Shown here piece after piece: positions 1 through 8,237 of a stretch of DNA of 64,000 nt. The first letter of the stretch is position 1, and the number at the start of each line of letters is the position of its first letter. Source of the DNA: Spirosoma oryzicola (GTDB lineage: Bacteria; Bacteroidota; Bacteroidia; Cytophagales; Spirosomataceae); the NCBI RefSeq assembly GCF_021233055.1, contig NZ_CP089538.1:3302501-3366500 (forward strand). Direction: 5' to 3'. The notes beneath the pieces are model-generated. The model did no database searches and had not been told where the DNA came from. It worked only from the letters and a program-made list of their open reading frames with translations. The position numbers and the translations under genes are program-made.

Positions 1-1
1 C

Positions 2-898
2 CATCCGGTCGCGAAGAGTCTCGCGAACGAAACGACAAAGGACACTCTTTTTCTGCGCGCTGACACCTTGTTTTCCTTCGACGACAAAGTAACGAACACA
101 CGTCGTTTGCTGGCGCACAAAAACGTGTACATCTATAAATCGGATCTACAAAGCAAGTGCGACTCGTTGATTTACAATACCGCTGACTCAACGATTTATT
201 TTTACAAAAAGCCGATTGTCTGGAGTCAGAACAGATACCAGATGGAAGCGGATTCGATCTTAGCGCAGTTAAAAAACAACCGCATTAACACGATGTACCT
301 ACGCAGCAAATCGTTCGTGATTTCGCTCGATACGCTGATGAATTTCAACCAGGTGAAAGGCAGGACAATAACGGCTTATTTTACGACGAAAACGGCACCA
401 GTCAAACCAGCGGCCAAGCCAATTTTAACAGCAAGTCGCTCAGTCACTGCAACGAATGCCCCCGTCCGCAGCGTAATGACTAAAGAAACCACGCCATCTG
501 CTACAACGGCTACTCAGCAGGAACAGACCTCGCTGGAACGCGTTCTTGTTGATGGCAACGGCCAGAGCATTTATTACGCTGTTGACGACCAGAATAAAAT
601 GATTGGACTTAACCACGTCGAGTGCAGCCGGATGAACATTGAGTTCAATGAAAGCAAAGTTGGACGTATACGATTTTATGGCCGTCCGGACGCGCAGTTG
701 ATACCACCTAAGGAGATTACCGGCGACGATAAAGAACTGGATGGATTCAGCTGGCGGGAGGCCGAAAAGCCAACAAAAGGACAAGTTTTGTGGCTCGAAA
801 CACCACCGGAAGCTAAGCCCGGAAGTAAAAAACCATTAAAAATCAGGAGTTCAACTAAACCTTTGGCTAAGAAACTCGTTCCAAGGGGTAATAAATAA
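2..898 (+). CDS. OstA-like envelope protein, 5' end outside window
   Basis: The frame is already open at base 2, so about 298 C-terminal residues are visible and the true start lies upstream. The visible part opens with short repeated beta-strand units such as DTLFLRADTLFS and YIYKSDLQSKCDSLIYN, the pattern of the OstA/LptA-type beta-jellyroll that carries lipopolysaccharide across the periplasm. After about residue 130 comes an Ala/Pro/Thr/Ser-rich linker of about 50 residues, then another jellyroll-like stretch and a Lys/Pro/Arg-rich tail. In Bacteroidota such OstA-like proteins are separate from LptD; a role in lipopolysaccharide transport is inferred from the family. An LptC gene lies 8 kb away on the other strand. 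It ends in TAA and is followed by its own intergenic gap and a promoter for the next gene. Confidence 0.75.
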   Translation, partial: HPVAKSLANETTKDTLFLRADTLFSFDDKVTNTRRLLAHKNVYIYKSDLQSKCDSLIYNTADSTIYFYKKPIVWSQNRYQMEADSILAQLKNNRINTMYLRSKSFVISLDTLMNFNQVKGRTITAYFTTKTAPVKPAAKPILTASRSVTATNAPVRSVMTKETTPSATTATQQEQTSLERVLVDGNGQSIYYAVDDQNKMIGLNHVECSRMNIEFNESKVGRIRFYGRPDAQLIPPKEITGDDKELDGFSWREAEKPTKGQVLWLETPPEAKPGSKKPLKIRSSTKPLAKKLVPRGNK

Positions 899-929
899 GT
901 GTTTTAACAATTTTTTAGAGTGTCACCCG

Positions 930-960
930 TTGACATTGTCTTTGTCAATGAATACGTTTG
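930..960 (+). promoter_or_regulatory. Bacteroidota sigma-A type promoter
   Basis: TTG at 930-932 and TACGTTTG at 953-960 are separated by 20 bases, a full match to the Bacteroidota -33/-7 consensus (TTG, 19-21 bases, TAnnTTTG). The ATG at 994 would then have a leader of roughly 27 bases. This supports the ATG over the GTG at 973. Confidence 0.65.
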
Positions 961-993
961 TGGTGAGTACTTGTGTCCCTGAAGTTGACTTTT

Positions 994-1653
994 ATGAAAC
1001 AAATTATACTTATTGGTTTTCTCACCGCCTTTCTGACAGGCACAACTCCGCTACGGGCGCAGGTTGCCCCGCGCGATTCCGACGCCCGAAAGGGAAGTCG
1101 GCTGGAGTTGGGCCGGACAGCAGGAAGTCGGAAGCAAACCGCTCCAACACTGTCTAAGCAACGCTTTTCACTTGCTCCCCCCACAGCGACTACCGCAGTA
1201 AATCTTGACCGATCAGCGACCATTCGCAAAAACGCACCGATCAACGAATATTACCGGTCATTGCTGGTAGGACGCCCAGCCACAAAATCGACGGCTCGTT
1301 CATCTGCATCCGACGCTACCCCTTCGCCTACTGAAGCTAAATCTAGCCCGGATATAGCGATACGGGATGACGAACAACTGTTTAGCAACGACCAAATCAC
1401 GGTTTCGAACATCTATCCGAATCCAGCCAGTGAGTCAGCCGAAATTGATTATCAGATCAAGGGGCACGTTGGCGAAGCAAAGCTGATTCTGCTGAACGTA
1501 CTAGGATCACCCATTGAAGAATATGACATGTCACAGCACGAGCGGAAGGTCCGTGTGGCAACCCGCTCGTTGGCAAGTGGTTACTATTTCTATCAATTAT
1601 CGCTTGAAGGAAAAAAGGTTGCGACCAAGAAACTGCTTGTCCGGCATCAATAA
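994..1653 (+). CDS. T9SS type A sorting domain-containing protein
   Basis: A 219-residue exported protein. The ATG at 994 gives a clean signal peptide (MKQIILIGFLTAFLTG, ending near LRAQ); an in-frame GTG 21 bases upstream would only add polar residues. Residues 25 to about 130 are low-complexity, rich in Arg, Ser, Ala, Thr and Pro, with no recognisable domain. The last 80 residues form a typical type IX secretion C-terminal domain: the opening NIYPNPASESAEIDYQI, a middle LILLNVLGSPI strand, the SGYYFYQLSLEGKKVATKKL end and a basic last residue pair. Family knowledge says this domain directs the protein through the outer membrane by T9SS, with cleavage or anchoring. What the N-terminal part does is unknown. 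It has its own promoter and a terminator behind it. Confidence 0.8.
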   Translation: MKQIILIGFLTAFLTGTTPLRAQVAPRDSDARKGSRLELGRTAGSRKQTAPTLSKQRFSLAPPTATTAVNLDRSATIRKNAPINEYYRSLLVGRPATKSTARSSASDATPSPTEAKSSPDIAIRDDEQLFSNDQITVSNIYPNPASESAEIDYQIKGHVGEAKLILLNVLGSPIEEYDMSQHERKVRVATRSLASGYYFYQLSLEGKKVATKKLLVRHQ

Positions 1654-1717
1654 CAACCGAAACAGGCTTGTTAAAAATTCATAAATAGGGTCCAAAAACC
1701 AGACACTACACTGCACT

Positions 1718-1762
1718 ATGCGGGCTTCGTTGACGTTAAGTCGGTGTAGCCCGCATTTTTTT
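1718..1762 (+). terminator. Rho-independent terminator
   Basis: Perfect 9-base arms ATGCGGGCT (1718-1726) and AGCCCGCAT (1748-1756) are followed by a run of seven T. It closes the T9SS cargo gene immediately before the bamD promoter. Confidence 0.75.
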
Positions 1763-1764
1763 AG

Positions 1765-1772
1765 TATATTTG
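1765..1772 (+). promoter_or_regulatory. -7 element TATATTTG directly before bamD
   Basis: TATATTTG matches TAnnTTTG exactly and ends only seven bases before the bamD ATG at 1780. No good TTG lies at the expected distance. If it works, transcription starts at or next to the start codon. Confidence 0.5.
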
Positions 1773-1779
1773 CAACCTT

Positions 1780-2673
1780 ATGCAACAACGTCATATCAGT
1801 AGAAGTCTGCTGGGAGTTCTGATCGTGTTTTTTCTAGGGTCTTGCAGTCCGTTCTCCAAATTGCAGAAGAGCGGAAATGACGATCAAAAATATAAAGCAG
1901 CCGTTGAGTATTATAAAAAAGAAGACTGGTATCATGCTGGCCTGCTCTTTGAAGAACTGATTCCGGTATTGAAAGGTAGCACCGAATCAGAACTGGCGCA
2001 GTTCTACCATGCTTACACGCAGTTTCACCAGCAGCAGTACTTGCTGAGTGCAACGCTCTTCAAGAAATTTTACGAAACATTTGCCCGCAGTGAGTACGCG
2101 CAGGAGGCTATGTATATGTATGCCTACTCGCTGTATAAAGATACTCCGCAGTACAATCTCGATCAGTCAAATACGCTCACCGCAACCTCGGCTCTTCAGG
2201 ATTTCATTAACACCTACCCGGATAGCAAATACCGCGACGAATGCACGAAAATCATTCTCGAACTACGCGGTAAGCTGGAACGGAAAGCGTACGAAAAAGC
2301 CAAGCTTTATTACAAAACCAGTGGTTTTAACATCGCATCGTATAAGTCGTCGGTTATTGCCATCAACAACTTTCAGAAGGAGTTTCCAGATTCGGAATAC
2401 AACGAAGAACTGGCCTTCATGAAAGTGGATGCTGAATATAGCCTTGCCAATAATAGCCTGGAAAGTAAGCAAAAGGAACGCTATCAGGACGCAATCAGTT
2501 ACTATCAGGCATTCATTGACAAATATCCTAGCAGCAAGTACGTAAAACAGGCTGAACGGATGTATGAATCCAGTCAAAAGGAAATCGAACGGCTCGACAA
2601 ACTGGAGCAGGAGCGCGAAAAATTAAAGAACCTGCACAACCGTCCAGCTAAAGTAACAGCAGCAAATCAATAG
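1780..2673 (+). CDS. bamD: Outer membrane protein assembly factor BamD
   Basis: A 297-residue lipoprotein of the BAM complex, which folds beta-barrel proteins into the outer membrane. The N-terminus has a lipoprotein signal with lipobox LGSC (Cys22). TPR-type helical pairs follow: AVEYYKKEDWYHAGLLFEEL, then repeats around PGSEYAQEA-like and YPDSKYRDE motifs, with the recurring (Y/F)PxSxY signature of BamD proteins at three places. The C-terminus is a coiled, charged helix. Length agrees with the family. It heads bamD-rpoZ-coaBC-porD-recN, a gene order common in Bacteroidota. The ATG at 1780 is the only start compatible with the lipoprotein signal. Confidence 0.92.
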   Translation: MQQRHISRSLLGVLIVFFLGSCSPFSKLQKSGNDDQKYKAAVEYYKKEDWYHAGLLFEELIPVLKGSTESELAQFYHAYTQFHQQQYLLSATLFKKFYETFARSEYAQEAMYMYAYSLYKDTPQYNLDQSNTLTATSALQDFINTYPDSKYRDECTKIILELRGKLERKAYEKAKLYYKTSGFNIASYKSSVIAINNFQKEFPDSEYNEELAFMKVDAEYSLANNSLESKQKERYQDAISYYQAFIDKYPSSKYVKQAERMYESSQKEIERLDKLEQEREKLKNLHNRPAKVTAANQ

Positions 2674-2733
2674 TTTATGATTTATGAATAGCAGCGGTAA
2701 ACGCTGCTGTCCGTGAACCAAAACCAAAATAGT

Positions 2734-3039
2734 ATGGCAACGAATCAATCGATCATTACCCGCGACAACGACAAAATCGCACTTCCTACGGGCAATCTAT
2801 ACGAATCAGTATCGATTATTTCAAAACGCGCCCGGCAGATCGCAACCAAAAACAAAGAAGAACTGAGCAATAAACTGTCTGAGTTCGTTTCAGCAGTAGA
2901 CAATCTGGAAGAGGTATTTGAAAACCGCGAACAGATCGAAATCTCGAAATTCTACGAGCGGATGCCGAAACCAACATCGACCGCTACGGATGAATTTCTG
3001 GAAAGCAAGGTGTACTGGCGCTATAACGACGAAGAGTAG
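2734..3039 (+). CDS. rpoZ: DNA-directed RNA polymerase omega subunit
   Basis: A 101-residue omega (Rpb6-type) subunit, which binds beta-prime and helps RNA polymerase assemble. Visible family features are the N-terminal NLYESVSIISKRARQIATK helix and the acidic C-terminal half that ends in YWRYNDEE, as in other Bacteroidota omega proteins. An in-frame GTG at 2713 is possible, but the ATG at 2734 starts the conserved part. The 60-base gap to bamD holds a small perfect hairpin (7-base arms, 2690-2696 and 2702-2708). A strong terminator follows. Confidence 0.88.
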   Translation: MATNQSIITRDNDKIALPTGNLYESVSIISKRARQIATKNKEELSNKLSEFVSAVDNLEEVFENREQIEISKFYERMPKPTSTATDEFLESKVYWRYNDEE

Positions 3040-3070
3040 TCTTTAGCCATTCCTAATGATATTCTCATAG

Positions 3071-3100
3071 CCGCACGGTACATTTGCCGTGCGGTTTTTT
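3071..3100 (+). terminator. Rho-independent terminator after rpoZ
   Basis: CCGCACGG (3071-3078) pairs with CCGTGCGG (3087-3094), eight-base loop, followed by six T. Confidence 0.8.
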
Positions 3101-3124
3101 GATTTGTGATTTCAAGACTTTCTT

Positions 3125-4375
3125 GTGAACGGAAAACGTATTCTTCTGGGAGTAACGGGCAGTATATCTGCCTACAAATCAGCGCTACTCGTCCGCTTAC
3201 TAGTCAAAGCCGGGGCCGACGTACAGGTTGTTATGACCCAGTCGGCGCAGGAATTTATCACCCCGCTTACGTTAGCCACACTGTCAAAACGCCCGGCCTT
3301 ATCCGCTTTTGTGAACGACGCAAGCGGTAGCTGGAACAATCACGTTGAACTTGGCCTGTGGGCGGATGCGCTTGTGATTGCGCCCGCATCGGCTCATACG
3401 CTCGCCCGCTGCGCCCACGGCTTCTGTGATGATCTGTTGTCAGCAGTTTATTTATCGGCAAAGTGTCCTGTATTTTTTGCCCCAGCCATGGATCTGGACA
3501 TGTACCGCCACGCTACCACAATCGAGAATCTTCAGCGACTCGAATCATACGGTAACCACATCATCCGGGCCGAACACGGAGAATTAGCCAGTGGCCTTGT
3601 CGGTGAAGGACGATTAGCCGAACCTGAAACCATTGTTCAACGGCTGGAATCGTTTTGGAATCAGGAGGCCCAACAATTTAATTCTGACCATAGTAATTCG
3701 TCTTTTCCCGTGGGTTCTGGCCCCCTGCTCAACAAACATGTTCTGATTACAGCGGGCCCAACGCAAGAAGCGATTGATCCGGTTCGTTATATCAGCAATC
3801 ACTCGACGGGTAAAATGGGGTATGCAATTGCCCGCGCTTTTGCGCAGACAGGGGCTCAGGTAACATTAGTTAGTGGTCCAACAGCCCTGCCACTTCCTCA
3901 TCCATCCGTTCGGCGCATCGATGTACGGTCAGCTAAAGAAATGTTTGAAGCCTCACAGGCCGTATTCCCGGTCGCCGATGTGGTGGTTTTAAGCGCGGCT
4001 GTCGCCGATTACACCCCGGTCTACGTGGCTGAGCAAAAGATCAAAAAAAAAGAAAATCAGTTTTCGCTCGAACTGACCAAAACTACCGACATTGCGGCTA
4101 CGCTCGGTAGTCAGAAACGGTCCGACCAATTCCTTATGGGCTTTGCGCTGGAAACGAACAATGAGCGCGAGAATGCCTTGAAAAAGCTGAAAAGCAAACA
4201 CCTGGACTGGATTGTTCTGAATTCATTGCGCGATCAGGGTGCAGGCTTTGGACACGATACAAACAAAATTACGGTTATTGACAAAGACGAGCAAACCCAC
4301 GAATTTGCGTTGAAAACGAAAGATGAAGTCGCGCAGGATCTGGTTAATCTGGTCGTAAAAAAGCTGTCGGTATGA
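3125..4375 (+). CDS. coaBC: Bifunctional CoaBC: phosphopantothenoylcysteine decarboxylase / phosphopantothenate-cysteine ligase
   Basis: A 416-residue enzyme for two steps of coenzyme A synthesis: CTP-dependent joining of cysteine to 4'-phosphopantothenate (CoaB) and FMN-dependent decarboxylation (CoaC). CoaC occupies about residues 1-180: GSISAYKS, the catalytic His in NNHVELG (His73), and PAMDLDMY. CoaB occupies about 200-416: TAGPTQEAIDPVRYISNHST and SAAVADYTP. Two CoaC positions known from E. coli Dfp differ: Asp123 stands where PAMN has Asn, and Ser156 (ELASGLVGEGR) stands where the active-site Cys is expected. Start is GTG; no ATG lies nearby. The last four bases overlap the next gene (ATGA). 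Confidence 0.9.
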   Translation: MNGKRILLGVTGSISAYKSALLVRLLVKAGADVQVVMTQSAQEFITPLTLATLSKRPALSAFVNDASGSWNNHVELGLWADALVIAPASAHTLARCAHGFCDDLLSAVYLSAKCPVFFAPAMDLDMYRHATTIENLQRLESYGNHIIRAEHGELASGLVGEGRLAEPETIVQRLESFWNQEAQQFNSDHSNSSFPVGSGPLLNKHVLITAGPTQEAIDPVRYISNHSTGKMGYAIARAFAQTGAQVTLVSGPTALPLPHPSVRRIDVRSAKEMFEASQAVFPVADVVVLSAAVADYTPVYVAEQKIKKKENQFSLELTKTTDIAATLGSQKRSDQFLMGFALETNNERENALKKLKSKHLDWIVLNSLRDQGAGFGHDTNKITVIDKDEQTHEFALKTKDEVAQDLVNLVVKKLSV

Positions 4376-5286
4376 AGCGAATACTAGTAATCATAAGCCT
4401 GCTTTGCGGTATGCTTCCAGCACAGGCGCAGGAGCTGAATTGTCAGGTTACCATCAACTCGGATCAGCTGTTTGCCCAGCAGAAAACGGATTTTTCCTAC
4501 GTTAATCAGCTCAAGGGAATCGTTACCGAGTTTATGAATAACCGGCGATGGACCAACGACCAGTACACGGTTTCTGAACGAATCAATTGTTCGCTCAATA
4601 TTAACCTCATCAAGTCATTGACCCAGGGGGTATTTGAAGCAACTGCGCAGATTGTTGTCACCCGACCAGTTTATGGTTCAAGCTACGAGACTACGACCTT
4701 TAGCTACGTCGATCGGGCCTTTAACTTCGTTTATTTGCCCACCACACCGGTTTACTACCGAGAGAATCAATTTTCCGACGATCTTACTTCGTTACTAGCT
4801 TTTTACGCCAATGTAATCCTGGCGGTTGACTACGATACCTTCAGCAAGCGGGGTGGCAACCCGTTTATTCAGCGAGCCTTTACAATCATGAACCTGGCTC
4901 AGCAGGGCTCCCCCAACGGAGCCTGGCAAACGGGCGGTGATCGGCGCAATCGGTACTGGCTTGTCGAGAATCTGCAAAATCAGCAATTGCTTCCGTTTCG
5001 TGATGGATTATATACCTACCACCGCTTGGGATTGGACGTATTTGCCGCCAATCCAGTACAGGTGCGCAAGCAAACGCTCTCACTGTTGACTACCATTCGC
5101 ACCATCGGGCTTCAACTGCCTAACTCGGTACTAATCAATTCGTTCTTCGACGCCAAGTCGCAGGAATTGCTGAATATCTTGTACGAAGGAACACCAGCGG
5201 AACGTAAACAAGCGTTTGATTTGCTGTCGTATCTGGACCCTAGTAAAACTGAAGCCTACCGAAAATTGGTGGCTGCCGGTCAATAG
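4372..5286 (+). CDS. porD: PorD-like / DUF4835 protein of the type IX secretion system
   Basis: A 304-residue exported protein with signal peptide MKRILVIISLLCGMLPAQAQ. The segment just after it, ELNCQVTINSDQL, is the characteristic start of DUF4835 proteins, as are the DFSYVNQLKG, YLPTTPVYYRENQF and LLAFYANVILAVDYDTF segments. The family is annotated in Bacteroidota as PorD and associated with T9SS gliding/secretion machinery; the exact function is not known to me. It overlaps coaBC by four bases, so the two are translated in step, and a terminator covers its stop codon. Confidence 0.8.
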   Translation: MKRILVIISLLCGMLPAQAQELNCQVTINSDQLFAQQKTDFSYVNQLKGIVTEFMNNRRWTNDQYTVSERINCSLNINLIKSLTQGVFEATAQIVVTRPVYGSSYETTTFSYVDRAFNFVYLPTTPVYYRENQFSDDLTSLLAFYANVILAVDYDTFSKRGGNPFIQRAFTIMNLAQQGSPNGAWQTGGDRRNRYWLVENLQNQQLLPFRDGLYTYHRLGLDVFAANPVQVRKQTLSLLTTIRTIGLQLPNSVLINSFFDAKSQELLNILYEGTPAERKQAFDLLSYLDPSKTEAYRKLVAAGQ

Positions 5287-5299
5287 CCACCAATTTTTT
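5262..5299 (+). terminator. Terminator overlapping the porD stop codon
   Basis: Perfect 13-base arms, 5262-5274 (AAAATTGGTGGCT) and 5285-5297, with ten bases between and six T. The stop TAG at 5284-5286 lies in the hairpin, so the last codons form the left arm. A ribosome finishing porD would sit on the hairpin. Confidence 0.75.
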
Positions 5300-5407
5300 A
5301 GCAGCCTTCCGGGAAGCAACGGTAGGAATGCAAATTGATGCCAGAAACCCCTGTCTGTTTTGAACCGCACTCAAACAGGCATTGTTGTTTAAGTAAGAGC
5401 TTCATCT

Positions 5408-7081
5408 ATGCTATCGCATTTACTCATAAAAAATTACGCCCTGATTGATCAACTCGAACTGACGCCCGACCGTGAGCTAAACATCATTACGGGCGAGACG
5501 GGTGCGGGTAAGTCGATTATGTTAGGGGCAATCGGCCTGTTATTAGGTAATCGGGCCGATACGCGCGTTTTGTTCAATCCCGAACAGAAATGCATTATCG
5601 AAGGCGTATTTGGCGTGTCCGGTTATTTGATTGAACAGATTTTCGACGAAGAAGAATTAGACTTTTCCGATACCTGCATTGTTCGGCGGGAAATTAGTGT
5701 GAGTGGTAAATCACGGGCTTTCGTCAACGATACGCCTGTCAATCTGGAGACGCTCCGGCGCGTGACCAGCCAGCTGATGGATATTCACTCCCAGCACGAT
5801 TCGGTTTTGTTGGGTTCGAATGAATATCAACTGGAAATCGTCGATACGTACGCACAGGACGACAACCTGCTTCGGCAATACCGTGTTGACTATCAGGCAT
5901 ACCGGTCTAAAAAGACGATTTACGATCAACTTCAGGCAGAAGCATCGGCCATGCGGAAGGAGTTTGATTACAACAACTTTTTATTTGAAGAATTAGCCAA
6001 GGCGCAGCTACTACCTGACGAGCAGGAATCGTTGGAGCAAGAGCTGAACATTCTTGAAAATGCCGAAGAAATCAAAGAGCGGTTGCAGCTCGCGTACGAA
6101 TATTTAGACAATACCGAACAGTCGGTCATTGACTTTCTAAAAGGCACCGTCAGCAACCTAGCCTACATCAGCAAGCTATCGGACCAGTACGAACAACTGT
6201 TACAGCGAGCGCAGAGCAGTCTGATCGAACTGCGGGATCTGGCTGACGAAATCAGTTCGGAGCAGGATAATGTCGATATTGACGACTCCCGCGCCGAAAC
6301 CATCCGGGAACGACTCAACCTGATTTACCAACTCCAAACCAAGCACCAAGTCAAAGATGTAGCGGCTCTGATTGCGTTACGCGATGAACTAGAGCGGAAG
6401 GTCGGTAAGGTGCTTAATCTGGACGATACACTTGCCGAAGCCAAGGCGCAGGCTGATGCGGCCCGTGAGCAGCTACAACTCAGCGGGCAAACGCTGTCGA
6501 ACGCCCGACAGGTCGTGTTACAGCCTATCGAAAACGAAATTGGTGGTTTGCTCAAAGAGTTAGGCATGCCCAACGCTTCTTTAAACGTTCGATCCGAAGT
6601 TAGTAAACCGACGCCGACAGGCATTGACACAATCTCGTTTCTGTTTAGCGCGAACAAGGGCGTCAAACCACAGCAGCTGAAGAACGTAGCTTCCGGTGGC
6701 GAGTTCTCCCGATTGATGATGGCGATTAAATACATTCTGGCCAGCAAGCGCTCTTTACCGACAATTGTCTTCGATGAGATTGATACCGGCGTCTCGGGCG
6801 AGATCGCGATCAAGATGGGAAATATGATGCGTGATATGGCCCATAGTCACCAGATTATAGCCATTACTCACCTGCACCAGATCGCCGGACAAGGGACTGC
6901 ACATTACTTCGTGTACAAAGATCATTCGGCCTCCAAAACCGTCAGCCGCATCAAAAAGCTTACCTTTGATGAGCGGGTCAATGAAATTGCTCAGATGATT
7001 GGGGGTAACAACCCATCGGCCAGCGCCGTTAAAAACGCCCGCGAGATCTTGAAACAACGAGCTACCGCCACTGTCAAATGA
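5408..7081 (+). CDS. recN: DNA repair protein RecN
   Basis: A 557-residue SMC-like ATPase that gathers broken DNA ends during recombination repair. It opens with LLIKNYALIDQLEL, has Walker A GETGAGKS at residues 29-36, long coiled-coil arms (about 160-350) rich in Glu, Gln and Leu, then the ABC signature ASGGEFSRLMMAI near 430 and Walker B PTIVFDEIDTGVSG near 455, followed by the switch His region ITHLHQIA. Length is typical. It closes the bamD-to-recN cluster. I see no LexA-type operator upstream. Confidence 0.94.
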   Translation: MLSHLLIKNYALIDQLELTPDRELNIITGETGAGKSIMLGAIGLLLGNRADTRVLFNPEQKCIIEGVFGVSGYLIEQIFDEEELDFSDTCIVRREISVSGKSRAFVNDTPVNLETLRRVTSQLMDIHSQHDSVLLGSNEYQLEIVDTYAQDDNLLRQYRVDYQAYRSKKTIYDQLQAEASAMRKEFDYNNFLFEELAKAQLLPDEQESLEQELNILENAEEIKERLQLAYEYLDNTEQSVIDFLKGTVSNLAYISKLSDQYEQLLQRAQSSLIELRDLADEISSEQDNVDIDDSRAETIRERLNLIYQLQTKHQVKDVAALIALRDELERKVGKVLNLDDTLAEAKAQADAAREQLQLSGQTLSNARQVVLQPIENEIGGLLKELGMPNASLNVRSEVSKPTPTGIDTISFLFSANKGVKPQQLKNVASGGEFSRLMMAIKYILASKRSLPTIVFDEIDTGVSGEIAIKMGNMMRDMAHSHQIIAITHLHQIAGQGTAHYFVYKDHSASKTVSRIKKLTFDERVNEIAQMIGGNNPSASAVKNAREILKQRATATVK

Positions 7082-7090
7082 TACCCGATG

Positions 7091-7137
7091 TACGACACAG
7101 GAGAACCGTACTTCTGTGTCGTATCTTTTATTTTTTC
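7091..7137 (+). terminator. Terminator after recN
   Basis: TACGACACAG (7091-7100) pairs perfectly with CTGTGTCGTA (7114-7123), followed by a T-rich tail (TCTTTTATTTTTT). It lies only ten bases after the recN stop. Confidence 0.75.
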
Positions 7138-7144
7138 GTTCTCT

Positions 7145-7603
7145 ATGATTAAACCTATTCGTACCGTTTTCGTATTGTTAGCCTTAGGCGGATTGTTCTG
7201 GGCTTGCGGCAAATCAGACGATGAAACCGTCAAAGAAGCAGAAGATGAAGTTTTTGCCATTCATGATGAAGTTATGCCGTTGATTGATGACGTCATGAAA
7301 CTGCGTAAGCGCGTAAAAGCACGTATCACGACACTCGATAGCACCAAAGCGGCTGGCTCGGCTTCGACCACGCTCCGCATCGACGAAGAACGTGATCAGG
7401 CGCAGCGAATTGTCCGAAACCTGTCGGAAGCGGACAGCCTTATGATGAACTGGATGGACCAGTACAAGACGGATACAATCGCCAAGTTGCCCTCAGAAGA
7501 CGCACTGCGCTATCTGGATGGGCAAAAAGAAAAAATAACTGATGTTAAAGCAAAGATTACGGGTAGCCTTACAGAAGCCGGTCAGTATTTACAGAAAAAA
7601 TAA
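7145..7603 (+). CDS. Small helical lipoprotein upstream of SCO
   Basis: A 152-residue lipoprotein: signal with lipobox LFWACG (Cys20), then almost only charged helix (EAEDEVFAIHDEVMPLIDDV and following), probably coiled coil. Similar genes upstream of SCO in Cytophagales carry the uninformative name viral A-type inclusion protein. The ATG at 7145 is preferred over the one at 7088, which lies inside the recN terminator. It overlaps the SCO frame, so a joint role in cytochrome oxidase maturation or envelope stress is possible but unproven. Confidence 0.7.
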   Translation: MIKPIRTVFVLLALGGLFWACGKSDDETVKEAEDEVFAIHDEVMPLIDDVMKLRKRVKARITTLDSTKAAGSASTTLRIDEERDQAQRIVRNLSEADSLMMNWMDQYKTDTIAKLPSEDALRYLDGQKEKITDVKAKITGSLTEAGQYLQKK

Positions 7604-8237
7604 GAGCCGGTTTTTGGTAGTAGGTTTATTGGCTGTCGCAGCGGGTTGTAGCACGGGCGATGATAAATTACCGATTCTGGGCCAACGCGAAGCCATTACA
7701 AAGACGGTCAATGGTAAGTCTGTTACCGACTCCGTTTACCACACGATTCCCGATTTCAAGTTCGTCAGTCAGTATGGTGATACGGTCACGGCTAAAAACC
7801 TGGCCCGAAAAATTTACGTTGCCGATTTTTTCTTTACAACCTGCCCCACGATCTGCCCGAAAATGAAGGTTCAGTTAAAGCGGGTTTACGAGAAATTTAA
7901 GGGTAATTCGGATGTAGCCCTCCTGTCGCATACCATCAATCCCGATCACGATTCAGTGGCGGTGCTGAAAGAGTTTGCCGACAATCTTGGTGTAACGGGT
8001 AAGCAGTGGCTGTTTGTCACGGGTGATCGGGAAAAGATTTACGACATCGGTCAAAATAGCTACATGGTTACCGCCCAACAGGACTCATCAGCGCCAGGTG
8101 GCGTTGTTCACAGCGGTGCGTTTATCTTGGTGGATAAGGACAAACACATTCGGGGAATTTACGACGGCACAACCGAGAAGGGCGTTGACAACTTAATGAA
8201 CGATATGGACCGGCTGTTGGCCGAGTATAAAAAATGA
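7542..8237 (+). CDS. SCO1/SenC family copper chaperone lipoprotein
   Basis: A 231-residue thioredoxin-fold protein. The SCO copper site is complete: CPTIC (Cys101, Cys105) and His190 in GGVVHSGAF. SCO proteins bring copper to the CuA site of cytochrome c oxidase or act as redox chaperones. A membrane/lipoprotein signal (FLVVGLLAVAAGC, Cys36) follows an unusually long basic stretch. The ATG at 7542 overlaps the previous gene by 62 bases; a TTG at 7614 would leave too short a signal, so the start is uncertain. It overlaps the cytochrome gene by four bases. Confidence 0.88.
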   Translation: MLKQRLRVALQKPVSIYRKNKSRFLVVGLLAVAAGCSTGDDKLPILGQREAITKTVNGKSVTDSVYHTIPDFKFVSQYGDTVTAKNLARKIYVADFFFTTCPTICPKMKVQLKRVYEKFKGNSDVALLSHTINPDHDSVAVLKEFADNLGVTGKQWLFVTGDREKIYDIGQNSYMVTAQQDSSAPGGVVHSGAFILVDKDKHIRGIYDGTTEKGVDNLMNDMDRLLAEYKK

